A stretch of 47,703 nucleotides of DNA, from contig JARHZF010000002.1 in the NCBI GenBank assembly GCA_029258325.1, positions 1 to 47,703 of the forward strand, read 5' to 3'. The notes under the pieces were generated by a model. That model saw only the letters and a list, made by a program, of their open reading frames with translations, made no database searches and was not told the origin of the DNA. The stretch is from Anaerobiospirillum sp. (GTDB lineage Bacteria; Pseudomonadota; Gammaproteobacteria; Enterobacterales; Succinivibrionaceae). Of this stretch, positions 27,616-38,378 are shown piece after piece; position 1 is the stretch's first letter; the number at the start of each line of letters is the position of its first letter. Both the position numbers and the translations under genes were made by a program.

Positions 27616-28800
27616 TTATTTCTCTTTATTTATTTGCCAAAAATTACCATTACCTTTTAAAGCTAAAGCCCTCTCTTTTATATGAGATACTGCAAGCTCT
27701 ACATCTTCTTTTTTAGTAAATTTACCTATAGATATACGTATAGATGATCTTGCATCATCATCACTTAAACCTATAGCTTTTAATATATAAGATGGCTTTA
27801 ACTCAGATGATGAACAAGCAGAACCTGTTGATGCTGCTATTAAAGGCATTGATGGTAATAACATATGACTACTAATACCTTTAAAAGTTAAAGATAAAAC
27901 TCCAGGTAATCGTATTTTATCTTTTGTTCCATTCATACTTACAAAATCAAGTTTTAAAAGCTCATCTTGAATATAATTACGTAACTCTTCTATATGCTTT
28001 TTATTTTGCAAACGCTCATTATAATTAATAGAAAAGGCCTCTCCCATACCAACTACTTGATGAGTTGCAACAGTACCAGCCCTTAAACCTCTCTCTTGAG
28101 TACCACCATAAATAAGAGGCTCTATCTTTATATTTTGTTTTTTATTTATATATAAAGCACCTACACCTTTAGGTCCATAAATCTTCTCTGGTGTTAAAGA
28201 TACTAAAGAGATATCACTATCATCTAAATTTAAATCAAACCATGTGGCACTTTGAGCACAATCTGTATGGAAATAGATATTATTATCATGACAGAAAGTT
28301 GCTAGAGCATGAATATCATTAACACTGCCTAATACTGAATTTGCATGAGCTATTGATACTAAAAAAGTATCATCACTTATATATTGTTTTAATAAATCAA
28401 TATCTACAGTACCATCTTTATAAGTATCTATATAGCTGACTTTATAACCTAAAGTCTCAATATAAGCTGCAACAGATAGTATTGATTTATGCTCAATCTT
28501 TGTTGTTATAATGTGGCGTTTATTTGTCTTATTAGCTTTTACCATTCCTAAAAGAGCTTGATTATTAGACTCCGTAGCTCCTGAGGTAAAAATAAGTTCT
28601 GTAGGTGATGCACCTATAGTTTTGGCAACTTGATCACGAGCTGCTTCAACCTCTTCTGATGCTTGCCAACCATAAATATGATCACGAGCTGATGAATTTG
28701 CAAAACATCCCTCTATTTGCAAACACTTAACCATTTTATCAATAACACGTTGATCAACAGGAGTTGCAGCTGCATAATCTAAATAAACAATATTTTCCAT
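27616..28800 (-). CDS. Cysteine desulfurase, NifS/IscS-like
   Basis: This PLP enzyme of about 394 residues takes sulfur from cysteine. It begins VYLDYAAATPVDQ, has TSGATESNNQALLG and EHKSIL (the His that stacks on PLP), the PLP Lys in PEKIYGPKG, and the sulfur-carrying Cys in STGSACSSSELKPSYIL. Two features are odd. The residue before the PLP Lys is Glu (PEK) where NifS/IscS have His (GHK or SHK). The C-terminus lacks the IscS tail that docks IscU. I start it at ATG 28800, with GAGGAA just upstream; the longer frame overlaps the repressor gene by 20 bp. No iscU, iscA or hscBA is nearby, so it is an isolated desulfurase. Confidence 0.88.
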   Translation of the reverse strand: MENIVYLDYAAATPVDQRVIDKMVKCLQIEGCFANSSARDHIYGWQASEEVEAARDQVAKTIGASPTELIFTSGATESNNQALLGMVKANKTNKRHIITTKIEHKSILSVAAYIETLGYKVSYIDTYKDGTVDIDLLKQYISDDTFLVSIAHANSVLGSVNDIHALATFCHDNNIYFHTDCAQSATWFDLNLDDSDISLVSLTPEKIYGPKGVGALYINKKQNIKIEPLIYGGTQERGLRAGTVATHQVVGMGEAFSINYNERLQNKKHIEELRNYIQDELLKLDFVSMNGTKDKIRLPGVLSLTFKGISSHMLLPSMPLIAASTGSACSSSELKPSYILKAIGLSDDDARSSIRISIGKFTKKEDVELAVSHIKERALALKGNGNFWQINKEK

Positions 28801-28801
28801 A

Positions 28802-29167
28802 TTATTCCTCATTGCTCTCATCTTCTTTTATATGTGATATAGTCATCTCAAGTACCATCTGTACATGCTTATCACAAAGAGCATAATATACACGTTGTCC
28901 ATCTCGTCTTACTTTTACTAATTTATTTAAACGTAAGATAGATAATTGATGAGATATTGCAGACTTAGTCATATTTAAAATCTTAGTTAAATCTGTAACA
29001 CATAGCCATCCATGAACTAAAAGTGCATTTACAATACTTATACGAGTAGGATCTGATAATGCTTTAAAAAATAATGACACCATTAAAATGTCATCAGAAC
29101 TCATCATCTTTTCTCGAATATCATCAGTAATTTTGTCAAAATCACTGTCTTCACACATACATACCAT
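28802..29167 (-). CDS. ArsR/SmtB-family metal-sensing repressor
   Basis: This 121-residue winged-helix repressor has ALSDPTRISIVNALL and the recognition helix region TKSAISHQLSILRLNKLV. The C-terminal helix carries a full alpha-5 zinc site of the SmtB/CzrA type: Asp99-x-His101, ten residues, His112-xx-Glu115. In addition Cys3 and Cys5 (MVCMC), Cys56 (GWLCVTDL, where SmtB and CadC have a Cys) and Cys98 are present, so an alpha-3N thiolate site is also possible. It is the first gene of an operon with a cysteine desulfurase and pepB, and probably represses its own operon through a palindrome just upstream. Zinc is the likeliest ligand; cadmium, other soft metals or persulfide are alternatives. 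Confidence 0.88.
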   Translation of the reverse strand: MVCMCEDSDFDKITDDIREKMMSSDDILMVSLFFKALSDPTRISIVNALLVHGWLCVTDLTKILNMTKSAISHQLSILRLNKLVKVRRDGQRVYYALCDKHVQMVLEMTISHIKEDESNEE

Positions 29168-29202
29168 AATAGCTACTCCATCATTATCACAGCTTTTTAA
29201 TT

Positions 29203-29214
29203 ATACTTAAGTAT
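29203..29214. promoter_or_regulatory. Palindrome upstream of the metal-sensor operon
   Basis: ATACTTAAGTAT is a perfect 12-bp palindrome, 36-47 bases before the repressor ATG. ArsR-family repressors bind AT-rich inverted repeats over their own promoter, so this is a good candidate operator. No other clear inverted repeat lies as close. Confidence 0.5.
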
Positions 29215-29813
29215 TTAGATTTTGTTACATTCTTATATAAATATGTAAGATAAGTTATAGCTAAACCTATATTAGATCATAAAGATAGATATTTATTTGA
29301 TATAAAATCTTAAAAACTAAAACATAAAAGATAGATTAACTTTTAGTTTAATACTTTTAAAGTTAAAACTAGAGACTAGATTTTAAGATTTAGTATTAAT
29401 AAAAATACAAATTAAACAGTACTTGTGATTTTTTCGTTGTTACTTAAAATAACATACTGCTGTCTTGTGTAGAAACAACATAAATCTCACATGAACCTTA
29501 TTTTTTTATGCTGTTTTTAACAGCATTAGGACAATAAAAAGTGTGTAAACTTTAAATTGATTTTAATATGTATGCAAATAAAATAATTTATATATTAAAA
29601 TCAAGTAGTTAATAGTTAAAATAAAGCATTAAGATACCAAGAATATTATTTTTTTGCTAATTAAAAATATACTATACTATCAAGAAAAATGGGGCTTTTC
29701 CCCATTTCTATGAAACTTTATAAAAAGTTCATCTAAATGCAAAAAGTTAAATACTAAAAATACTACATTTAGAGACTTTTATAATTGCACAATAATACTT
29801 ATTAAATCTTTAT
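29215..29813. other. 600-bp AT-rich region without a recognised gene
   Basis: No plausible protein-coding frame is visible. The region holds a perfect 8-bp hairpin, ATGCTGTT-TTT-AACAGCAT (29508-29526), with no T-run in the expected place on either strand. It also contains ATTTTAATA/TATTAAAAT-type repeats near 29555-29605 and a G/C-rich hairpin at 29687-29707. It separates the nlpI end from the start of the metal-sensor operon. A small RNA or a long leader could hide here, but nothing proves it. Confidence 0.5.
29681..29707 (-). terminator. Intrinsic terminator after nlpI
   Basis: AAATGGGG, loop CTTTT, CCCCATTT. On the minus strand the stem continues into TTCTTG. It lies about 107 bp after the nlpI stop. 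If instead it belongs to a plus-strand transcript, it could end an RNA from the region to its left. Confidence 0.6.
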
Positions 29814-30749
29814 TTAACTTTTTTCATTATCATTCTTAGTTAAAGATGATTTCAGTATATTATGCTTTTTCTTTAAATTATTTAAATCTAAACTTGCATA
29901 TCTATACTCTAAAAAGTCTGTTTTATTTGTTGAAAATACTAAATTATAATAATCATAGGCAATCTTATCTTTACCATTTAACTCATTTAATTTAGCTAAA
30001 TAATAATAGGTTTCACAAAGTCTTTCTTGTCTTACAGACAAACTTAATTCTTTATCATATAACTTCTTAAATATTTCATCTTCACTTTCTAAATTTAGAT
30101 AGTGTAAAACTATATCAAAGCCCCACTCTTTACTATTTTTATCTGCATTAGCATAACGAGCTTGTAATTTAGAAAAAGCATACTCCTCACCTTTAAACTC
30201 TCTTTCAACTATATAAAGCCATATCATTCTATAAGGATCGTTTTTATTAAAAGAGTAAAATTTTTCTAAATCTAAAATAGATATACCATATCTCTTTGCA
30301 TAATAAAGAGATATACCTCTATTTAAATAAGCATAAGAGCCTTTTGGATTTAATTCAATAGCAGCATCTAATGCTTCGTTTGCCTCTATAAATCTACCCT
30401 CTAAGGTTAGATAAATACCAAGAAAATTATAACTTGGTGCAAAATTTGGTAATAAAGATAAAGAATTTAAAAACATATTACGAGCTGAAGTTAAAAGACC
30501 TAATCTGTCATAAACTATACCAAGCTCATAAAAACCTTCAGCTTTTTCTTTATTTGTCTTTGCTATATTCTCTATGTAATAGTTTAATTTAACAATTAAA
30601 TGCTCATCAGATGCAGTATCCTTTTTAGGATCTTGCAAAATAATTTTATTAGATGGAATAGAAAAATCACTCAAAAGTTCAGTCTTAGAAGTGCAAGAGA
30701 TTAAACTTGTAGCAAGCAAAGATAAAAGACATACATTTAACTTTTTCAT
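29814..30749 (-). CDS. nlpI: NlpI-like TPR lipoprotein
   Basis: This 311-residue lipoprotein has lipobox SLISC (Cys19) and TPR repeats from about residue 65 (EGFYELGIVYDRLGLLTSARNM, then two further repeats through SYAYLNRGISLYYAKRY). It matches NlpI in length and organisation. NlpI is an outer-membrane adaptor that links peptidoglycan hydrolases and hands MepS to the Prc protease. Here it follows the queA-secF block on the same strand, after a terminator, so it probably has its own promoter. Confidence 0.88.
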   Translation of the reverse strand: MKKLNVCLLSLLATSLISCTSKTELLSDFSIPSNKIILQDPKKDTASDEHLIVKLNYYIENIAKTNKEKAEGFYELGIVYDRLGLLTSARNMFLNSLSLLPNFAPSYNFLGIYLTLEGRFIEANEALDAAIELNPKGSYAYLNRGISLYYAKRYGISILDLEKFYSFNKNDPYRMIWLYIVEREFKGEEYAFSKLQARYANADKNSKEWGFDIVLHYLNLESEDEIFKKLYDKELSLSVRQERLCETYYYLAKLNELNGKDKIAYDYYNLVFSTNKTDFLEYRYASLDLNNLKKKHNILKSSLTKNDNEKS

Positions 30750-30770
30750 TTTTTAATCCATACCATAATA

Positions 30771-30814
30771 AAAAAGGACTTATTCTATATATTGTAATAG
30801 TTTAAGCCCTTTTT
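30771..30814 (-). terminator. Intrinsic terminator after secF
   Basis: AAAAAGG, one mismatch, CTTA pairs with TAAG and CCTTTTT. The minus strand continues in TTATTATGG after a run of T. It separates secF from nlpI. Confidence 0.75.
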
Positions 30815-30840
30815 AAACAATATTTATTTAATATTTATCA

Positions 30841-31788
30841 TTAATCCATGGTTTCAACACCATCATCTTCTTTCTTTTCTATCTTCATAGGTATTAAATT
30901 CTTTCTTTCAATCTTTAATAATAATGCCCATGTACTTGCAACATAGATAGATGAAAAAGTACCAAATATAATACCAATAGTTAAAGCAAGAGCAAATCCA
31001 TGAATTAACTCACCACCAAAAATAAGTAATGAAACAACTGTAATTAAGGTAGTACCAGATGTAATAATTGTTCTTGATAAAGTTTGTGTTAAAGATATAT
31101 CAAATAATCTTTCCATAGTTAGATCACGTGATAACTTAGTTGCATTTTCACGTATTCTATCAAACACCACAATCTTATCGTTTAGAGAATAACCTACAAC
31201 TGTAAGCACAGCAGCTAAAACTGTTAGATCATATTCAATTTGCCAGAATGAGAAGACACCAAGCACAATTATAATATCATAGGCAAGAGATATAATTGCA
31301 CCTGTAGCCATTCTCCACTCAAAACGAAAAGCAATATAAGCTAAAATTGCAATTAATGATACTACAATAGCTAAAATACCACTTTCAACAAGTTCTGCAC
31401 CAACTGATGGACCTACATATTCAGAACGTGTAATTCTTGCATCTTTATCAATACTCTTTGCAGCTTGCATAACCTTATCAGCAACAACTTGTTGCTTAAG
31501 ACCATCTTTTGGAGCTACACGAATTACAACATCTTTTGGTGAACCAAAGTGTTGAGTAACACCTACTACACCATGATCTGCATATACCTTTCTAACTGTA
31601 TCTAACGAAACAGGGTTTGTATATTTAGTTTCAATAACAATACCACCTGTAAAATCAAGACCCCAGTTAAGACCTTTTGTAGATATAGAAACAATTGAAC
31701 CTATTACACCTAAAAGACATAGTATTTCTACTATTGTCTTAAATTTCATAAAAGGAATAACAGTTGTCTCTTTAATAAATTGCATCAT
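30841..31788 (-). CDS. secF: Protein-export membrane protein SecF
   Basis: This 315-residue RND-like partner of SecD has TM1 near residue 20, a periplasmic P1-type domain (GLNWGLDFTGGIVIE), then five membrane segments from about residue 130. The segment YSLNDKIVVFDRIREN is the family motif. SecDF uses the proton gradient to finish protein export. It follows secD by 13 bp. Confidence 0.96.
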   Translation of the reverse strand: MMQFIKETTVIPFMKFKTIVEILCLLGVIGSIVSISTKGLNWGLDFTGGIVIETKYTNPVSLDTVRKVYADHGVVGVTQHFGSPKDVVIRVAPKDGLKQQVVADKVMQAAKSIDKDARITRSEYVGPSVGAELVESGILAIVVSLIAILAYIAFRFEWRMATGAIISLAYDIIIVLGVFSFWQIEYDLTVLAAVLTVVGYSLNDKIVVFDRIRENATKLSRDLTMERLFDISLTQTLSRTIITSGTTLITVVSLLIFGGELIHGFALALTIGIIFGTFSSIYVASTWALLLKIERKNLIPMKIEKKEDDGVETMD

Positions 31789-31801
31789 TTTGTGTATTCC
31801 T

Positions 31802-33679
31802 TTAGATATTTAACTTCTTAAGTGAAGTCTTACCACCCCAAATAATATTTACAATAGCACGACAGGCTGTAACTGCTGTAAACATTGAACTTGCAAGACC
31901 AATCATTAGCACAAGAGCAAAGCCCTTAACAGCACCAGTACCTACCATAAATAGAATTAAAGCAGTAATAAAGGTTGTAATATTTGAATCGGCAATAGTA
32001 CCAAAAGCTTTTTCATAACCTAGATTTATAGCTTGTTGTACAGATCTACCATTACGTAATTCTTCACGAATACGCTCGTAAATAAGTACGTTAGCATCAA
32101 TAGCCATACCTAAAGTTAAAACAATACCAGCCATACCAGGTAAGGTCATAGTAGCACCAGGTATTAAAGACATAACACCAACAAGTAATACTAAGTTAAA
32201 GAATAAAGCTAGATTTGCAATAAAACCAAAGGATTTATAGTAAATAACCATGAATATAGCTAAAATAATAAAGCCATAAAGCATAGCTTTCATACCATTA
32301 TCGATATTTTGTTGACCAAGTGATGGACCAATTGTTCTTTCTTCAACAATTTGAATAGGAGCAATCAAAGCACCTGCTCTTAATAATAAAGCAAGGTTAT
32401 GTGCTTCTTTTACACTATCTAAACCAGTAATTCTAAAGTCAGCACCTAATCTTGTTTGAATAGTAGCAACATTAATAATTTGCTCTACTTTCTTAAACTT
32501 AGGTTTATAGCCAACTTCACCAATCTTTGGTGCATTAGGATCATTATTTTCTACAACTTTATATTCAATAAAGTTAGTTGCCATAGATTTACCAACATTA
32601 TCCTTGGTAAAATCTGACATAATGCTACCACCACGGCTATCTAAGCTTATATTTACTTGAGGTCTACCATTTTCATCAGAAGAAGATCTTGCATCAATAA
32701 TATGATCACCTGTTAAAATTACCTTCTTTTGTAATACTACAGGATAACCATTTTTATCATGATAAAGCTCATCACCTGCAGGTACTCTACCTTGCATTGC
32801 AGCATTCATATCAGCATTAGAGTCAACAACACGGAACTCAAGAGTTGCTGTTGCACCTAAAATCTCTTTTGCTCTTGCTGTATCTTGAATACCTGGAAGT
32901 TCAACAACTACACGCTCTGCACCTTGTCTTTGAACTAAAGGTTCAGCAACACCTAGCTCGTTTACACGATTTCTAATAATATTGATATTTTGATCAACAG
33001 CAGCTGTTCTTACTTCAGATAACTTTTCTTGTGTCATTGTAGCTTTTACATAGAACTTATCACCTTTATTAAAAGGCTCAATAATAAAGTCTCTATGTGT
33101 ACTTGCTAAAAGTTCACGTGCTTTATCTCTAGTTTTTTCATCTCTAAAAGTTACAACTACAGAATCACCCTCTGTCTTAATACCAGATAAACGAATATCT
33201 TTTTTTCTTAATTCATTTCTAAAATCTGATACTAATTGAGTTTTCATCTTCTTCATAGCTTCTTCCATGTCTACTTCCATTAAGAAGTGAACACCACCAC
33301 GAAGATCAAGACCCAATTTTAATGGGGTCATACCTAAACTTCTCATCCATGCAGGAGTAGCAGGAGCTAAGTTTAAAGCACAGATATAATTATCACCAAG
33401 AGCATTTTGAACTAAATCTTTAGCTAAAATTTGATCTTCTGTTCTTTTAAAACGAATTAATAAAGTTGAGTTTTCAAAAAAGAACTCACCTTCCAAATTC
33501 TTAGCTTTTAAGATATTTTCAATACGAGTTACATCTTGTGCATTAAGTTCGGTATTACTTGTTCCTGACACTTGAAGAGCAGGATCTTCACCATATAAAT
33601 TTGGTAATGCGTAGAAAAAACCTATAGCAATAATAAAAAATACTAAAATGTTTTTCCACAAAGGGAATTTATTAATCAC
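31802..33679 (-). CDS. secD: Protein-export membrane protein SecD
   Basis: This 625-residue protein has TM1 at the N-terminus, a large periplasmic head beginning LKLGLDLRGGVHFLMEVD, and a C-terminal six-helix bundle with AIDANVLIYERIREELRNG. The start is GTG at 33679, with a modest AAGAGA upstream. A strong terminator-like hairpin lies between yajC and secD, so secDF expression may be partly separate from queA-tgt-yajC. Confidence 0.96.
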   Translation of the reverse strand: MINKFPLWKNILVFFIIAIGFFYALPNLYGEDPALQVSGTSNTELNAQDVTRIENILKAKNLEGEFFFENSTLLIRFKRTEDQILAKDLVQNALGDNYICALNLAPATPAWMRSLGMTPLKLGLDLRGGVHFLMEVDMEEAMKKMKTQLVSDFRNELRKKDIRLSGIKTEGDSVVVTFRDEKTRDKARELLASTHRDFIIEPFNKGDKFYVKATMTQEKLSEVRTAAVDQNINIIRNRVNELGVAEPLVQRQGAERVVVELPGIQDTARAKEILGATATLEFRVVDSNADMNAAMQGRVPAGDELYHDKNGYPVVLQKKVILTGDHIIDARSSSDENGRPQVNISLDSRGGSIMSDFTKDNVGKSMATNFIEYKVVENNDPNAPKIGEVGYKPKFKKVEQIINVATIQTRLGADFRITGLDSVKEAHNLALLLRAGALIAPIQIVEERTIGPSLGQQNIDNGMKAMLYGFIILAIFMVIYYKSFGFIANLALFFNLVLLVGVMSLIPGATMTLPGMAGIVLTLGMAIDANVLIYERIREELRNGRSVQQAINLGYEKAFGTIADSNITTFITALILFMVGTGAVKGFALVLMIGLASSMFTAVTACRAIVNIIWGGKTSLKKLNI

Positions 33680-33703
33680 AACGATCGTCTCTTAAAGTTA
33701 AAG

Positions 33704-33729
33704 AAAAAAGCCACAGATTTAACTGTGGC
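33704..33729 (-). terminator. Terminator or attenuator between yajC and secD
   Basis: GCCACAG, loop ATTTAA, CTGTGGC. On the minus strand the stem is followed directly by six T. It lies 19 bp after the yajC stop and 25 bp before the secD start, inside what is normally one operon. Confidence 0.8.
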
Positions 33730-33747
33730 GTATTATATAAAATATAA

Positions 33748-34095
33748 TTATTTCATATCTTGAGTAGCTACTAATGTGCCTTTTGGTAGTACAGCAACGA
33801 TATAATTACGTTGAATTTGCATTACTGTAGTTCCTGAAACTGTAATAATTACATATTCTTTATTTTCAGGTAATTTACTAATCTTGCCAGCAATACCACC
33901 ATTTGTTAAAACTTCATCGCCTACACTTAGATTACTTAAAAGATTTTGCATCTCTTTTCTTTTCTTAGAATTTGGACGCATAACAAAAAAGTATACTGCA
34001 ACCATACAGATAGTTAAAACTATCATCATAGTCATATCACCACCACCTGCAGCAGCAGCTCCAGTATCAGCATAAGCTTTTGAAATAATTTCCAT
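33748..34095 (-). CDS. yajC: SecDF-associated membrane protein YajC
   Basis: This 115-residue protein has a single membrane helix (MMIVLTICMVAVYFFVMRP) near residues 22-41 and a small cytoplasmic beta-domain (LSVGDEVLTNGGIAGKI). It binds SecDF. Its position between tgt and secD is the standard one. Confidence 0.96.
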   Translation of the reverse strand: MEIISKAYADTGAAAAGGGDMTMMIVLTICMVAVYFFVMRPNSKKRKEMQNLLSNLSVGDEVLTNGGIAGKISKLPENKEYVIITVSGTTVMQIQRNYIVAVLPKGTLVATQDMK

Positions 34096-34126
34096 ATATT
34101 ATCTTCCTTTTGGAATAGTTAAAAAA

Positions 34127-36330
<2,204 letters not shown>

Positions 36331-36392
36331 AAAAATATCCTCTTTTTAAAACTTATCTATTTTAACACTGTAGACTTTAATTTCTATTAGCT

Positions 36393-38108
36393 TTACTTAT
36401 CTTTTTTTCTTGTTTTTACATAAAAACTTCTATCAATAATTTCTTTAAAAAGTTTATAAATAGTAATATCTAGATCATTTAAATCTTTGATGATAGTAAA
36501 TTTATCTACTATATTTTCAATTGCATTATTGTTAATACCAATACCATAAACCTCAATATTATTTTTCCTACAAAAATCCATAACCTCTCGTGTCTTAGTT
36601 CTTGAATCAGGAAAACCATCTGTAATAATAATTATAATTCCTCTTTTTCTTTCATTATGACTCATCATACCTATAGCATGCCAAATAGCTTGAGCTAAAG
36701 GTGTTGAACCTTTTGGATCTTGATCAAAATAAGCTGCTTTTTTATAAGCTTTTTCTGAATAATGTTTAGCTATAGAAACTTCAGCTTTATATCCTGGAAA
36801 ATAAGATACAGCACATTCTAAAAAATCTACACCATCTAAAGCTAAAGCTGTAGCTAAAGCACATTGACAGGCTGCATCTATTCTTTTATATGAATTATTA
36901 TCATAAGTATCCATAGAACCTGAACAATCTACAAGTAAGTGAATACAAGTATTATAATCAATTATATCTTGTTCTTTTAAAAAGATATTTTGCTCTCCTA
37001 AGGGTAAAAATTGAGCTTTTTTTACATTAATTTTTCTACCATACTTACTTTCATGTAATAAAGCTTCTTTAAAGGAAAGCACAAAACGTCTTATCTTACC
37101 CCTTAAAGAACCATGATTTTTAATAACCTCATATAAAAAATCATCACGTCCCTTTTTACATATATCATGTAAGACTACACCAAAGTCATCACGTGATGTA
37201 GTACCACCTTCATACATGTCATCAATAGCCTCACCTAAGCTTAAGTTAATATATTTAGATGGTATTAATGTATTTAATTTTTTATCAAATAATGAGTTTT
37301 TATCTTTCTTTTCTGTACTATATAAAGATGCATTATTTTGTAATTGCTTACCTAGATTTTTTATAAATATATCAAAGTTAGGATCTTCTTCTTCTGCAGA
37401 TATATAATCATCAATATCATTAATAATAGCTTTTAAAATATTATTTATATCTTTATCTTCTTGATTTTCTGGTATAAGTTTATGCTTATCTAAAAACTCA
37501 ATTAAACGTAATACATATATAAATGTAGTTTTAGAATCTTTTGCTCGTGACACTCTCATAACTATATCATCAAGCTCATCTAACTCATTGCTTTTAAAAT
37601 ATTTATGTTCTTCTATATGTTCTTTAACTTTATCTAAGTAAGGTTTAAATAATTCATATTGATTTCCTTTATAAAAACAAGTTAAAGTTAAATAGAACAT
37701 TAACTTATCTAAAATACTTTTTGTATTTTTTAAATAAGTAACAAAATCATCTACTGAAGAGGTTAAAGATAACCTTAATTGCTCTAAATTTTCCCAAACT
37801 CCAATAAATTCAAGCCCCATTAATCTTTCAATACGACAATCCTCAAAAAGATTAAATATACTAAAAATAAAAGGATTTGAAATATTATTTTCTTTTAAAA
37901 ACTTAAAGTCTGTATAACGTATATGACCTGCCTCATGAGCTAAATAAGCAAAAGCTTTATTTTGATCAACCTTATTTTGTAAATTAAGTCTTGGTATGAT
38001 AATTTTTTTACCATCAGTAAAAGCTTTAGCTCCTTGCATTCTAATTTCTACATTAAAAACTTTAGAGTAAGTTGAACAAGCTAAAGGAAAAGATTTTTTT
38101 AACAGCAT
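36393..38108 (-). CDS. VWA-domain protein with HEAGH motif, CobT/NorD-like
   Basis: This 571-residue cytoplasmic protein has a C-terminal von Willebrand A domain with the MIDAS motif LLVDCSGSMD (Asp394, Ser396, Ser398) and DGFPDSRTK later. Near the N-terminus AYLAHEAGHIRYTD (His58-Glu-Ala-Gly-His62) is followed by NLFEDCRIERLM at about residues 86-97, whose acidic pair could supply a third metal ligand. This layout matches proteins annotated as CobT-like VWA or nitric-oxide-reductase-activation proteins, often paired with a MoxR AAA ATPase, and also phage homologues. No MoxR gene is in the window. A strong ribosome site (AAGG) precedes the ATG. It is divergent from lapC. Its biochemical role is not known to me. 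Confidence 0.8.
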   Translation of the reverse strand: MLLKKSFPLACSTYSKVFNVEIRMQGAKAFTDGKKIIIPRLNLQNKVDQNKAFAYLAHEAGHIRYTDFKFLKENNISNPFIFSIFNLFEDCRIERLMGLEFIGVWENLEQLRLSLTSSVDDFVTYLKNTKSILDKLMFYLTLTCFYKGNQYELFKPYLDKVKEHIEEHKYFKSNELDELDDIVMRVSRAKDSKTTFIYVLRLIEFLDKHKLIPENQEDKDINNILKAIINDIDDYISAEEEDPNFDIFIKNLGKQLQNNASLYSTEKKDKNSLFDKKLNTLIPSKYINLSLGEAIDDMYEGGTTSRDDFGVVLHDICKKGRDDFLYEVIKNHGSLRGKIRRFVLSFKEALLHESKYGRKINVKKAQFLPLGEQNIFLKEQDIIDYNTCIHLLVDCSGSMDTYDNNSYKRIDAACQCALATALALDGVDFLECAVSYFPGYKAEVSIAKHYSEKAYKKAAYFDQDPKGSTPLAQAIWHAIGMMSHNERKRGIIIIITDGFPDSRTKTREVMDFCRKNNIEVYGIGINNNAIENIVDKFTIIKDLNDLDITIYKLFKEIIDRSFYVKTRKKDK

Positions 38109-38378
38109 AAAATAACCTTATTTTTCTAAAAATAAACAAAAATTCTATGTGTATTTCTTTTATATTCAAAAAAAAAGCAAATGTTCAATATTTTTCTTTT
38201 AACAAAAATAAGTTAATTTATTGTTTTTCAATTTTTTTTTATTTATTTTCTACAATCATATAGTGTATATTTTTATTATAAGTAATTAAACTAAATTTAA
38301 TGTTTTATAATTACTACTTTATATTTGTTATTATATAAAAATTATAGAAAAGATATTAAGAAACAAGATGGTAACTTT

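Noticed and set aside
29215-29813. Short repeats as a possible CRISPR or repeat array
   Set aside because: The repeats are few, differ in sequence and are not evenly spaced.
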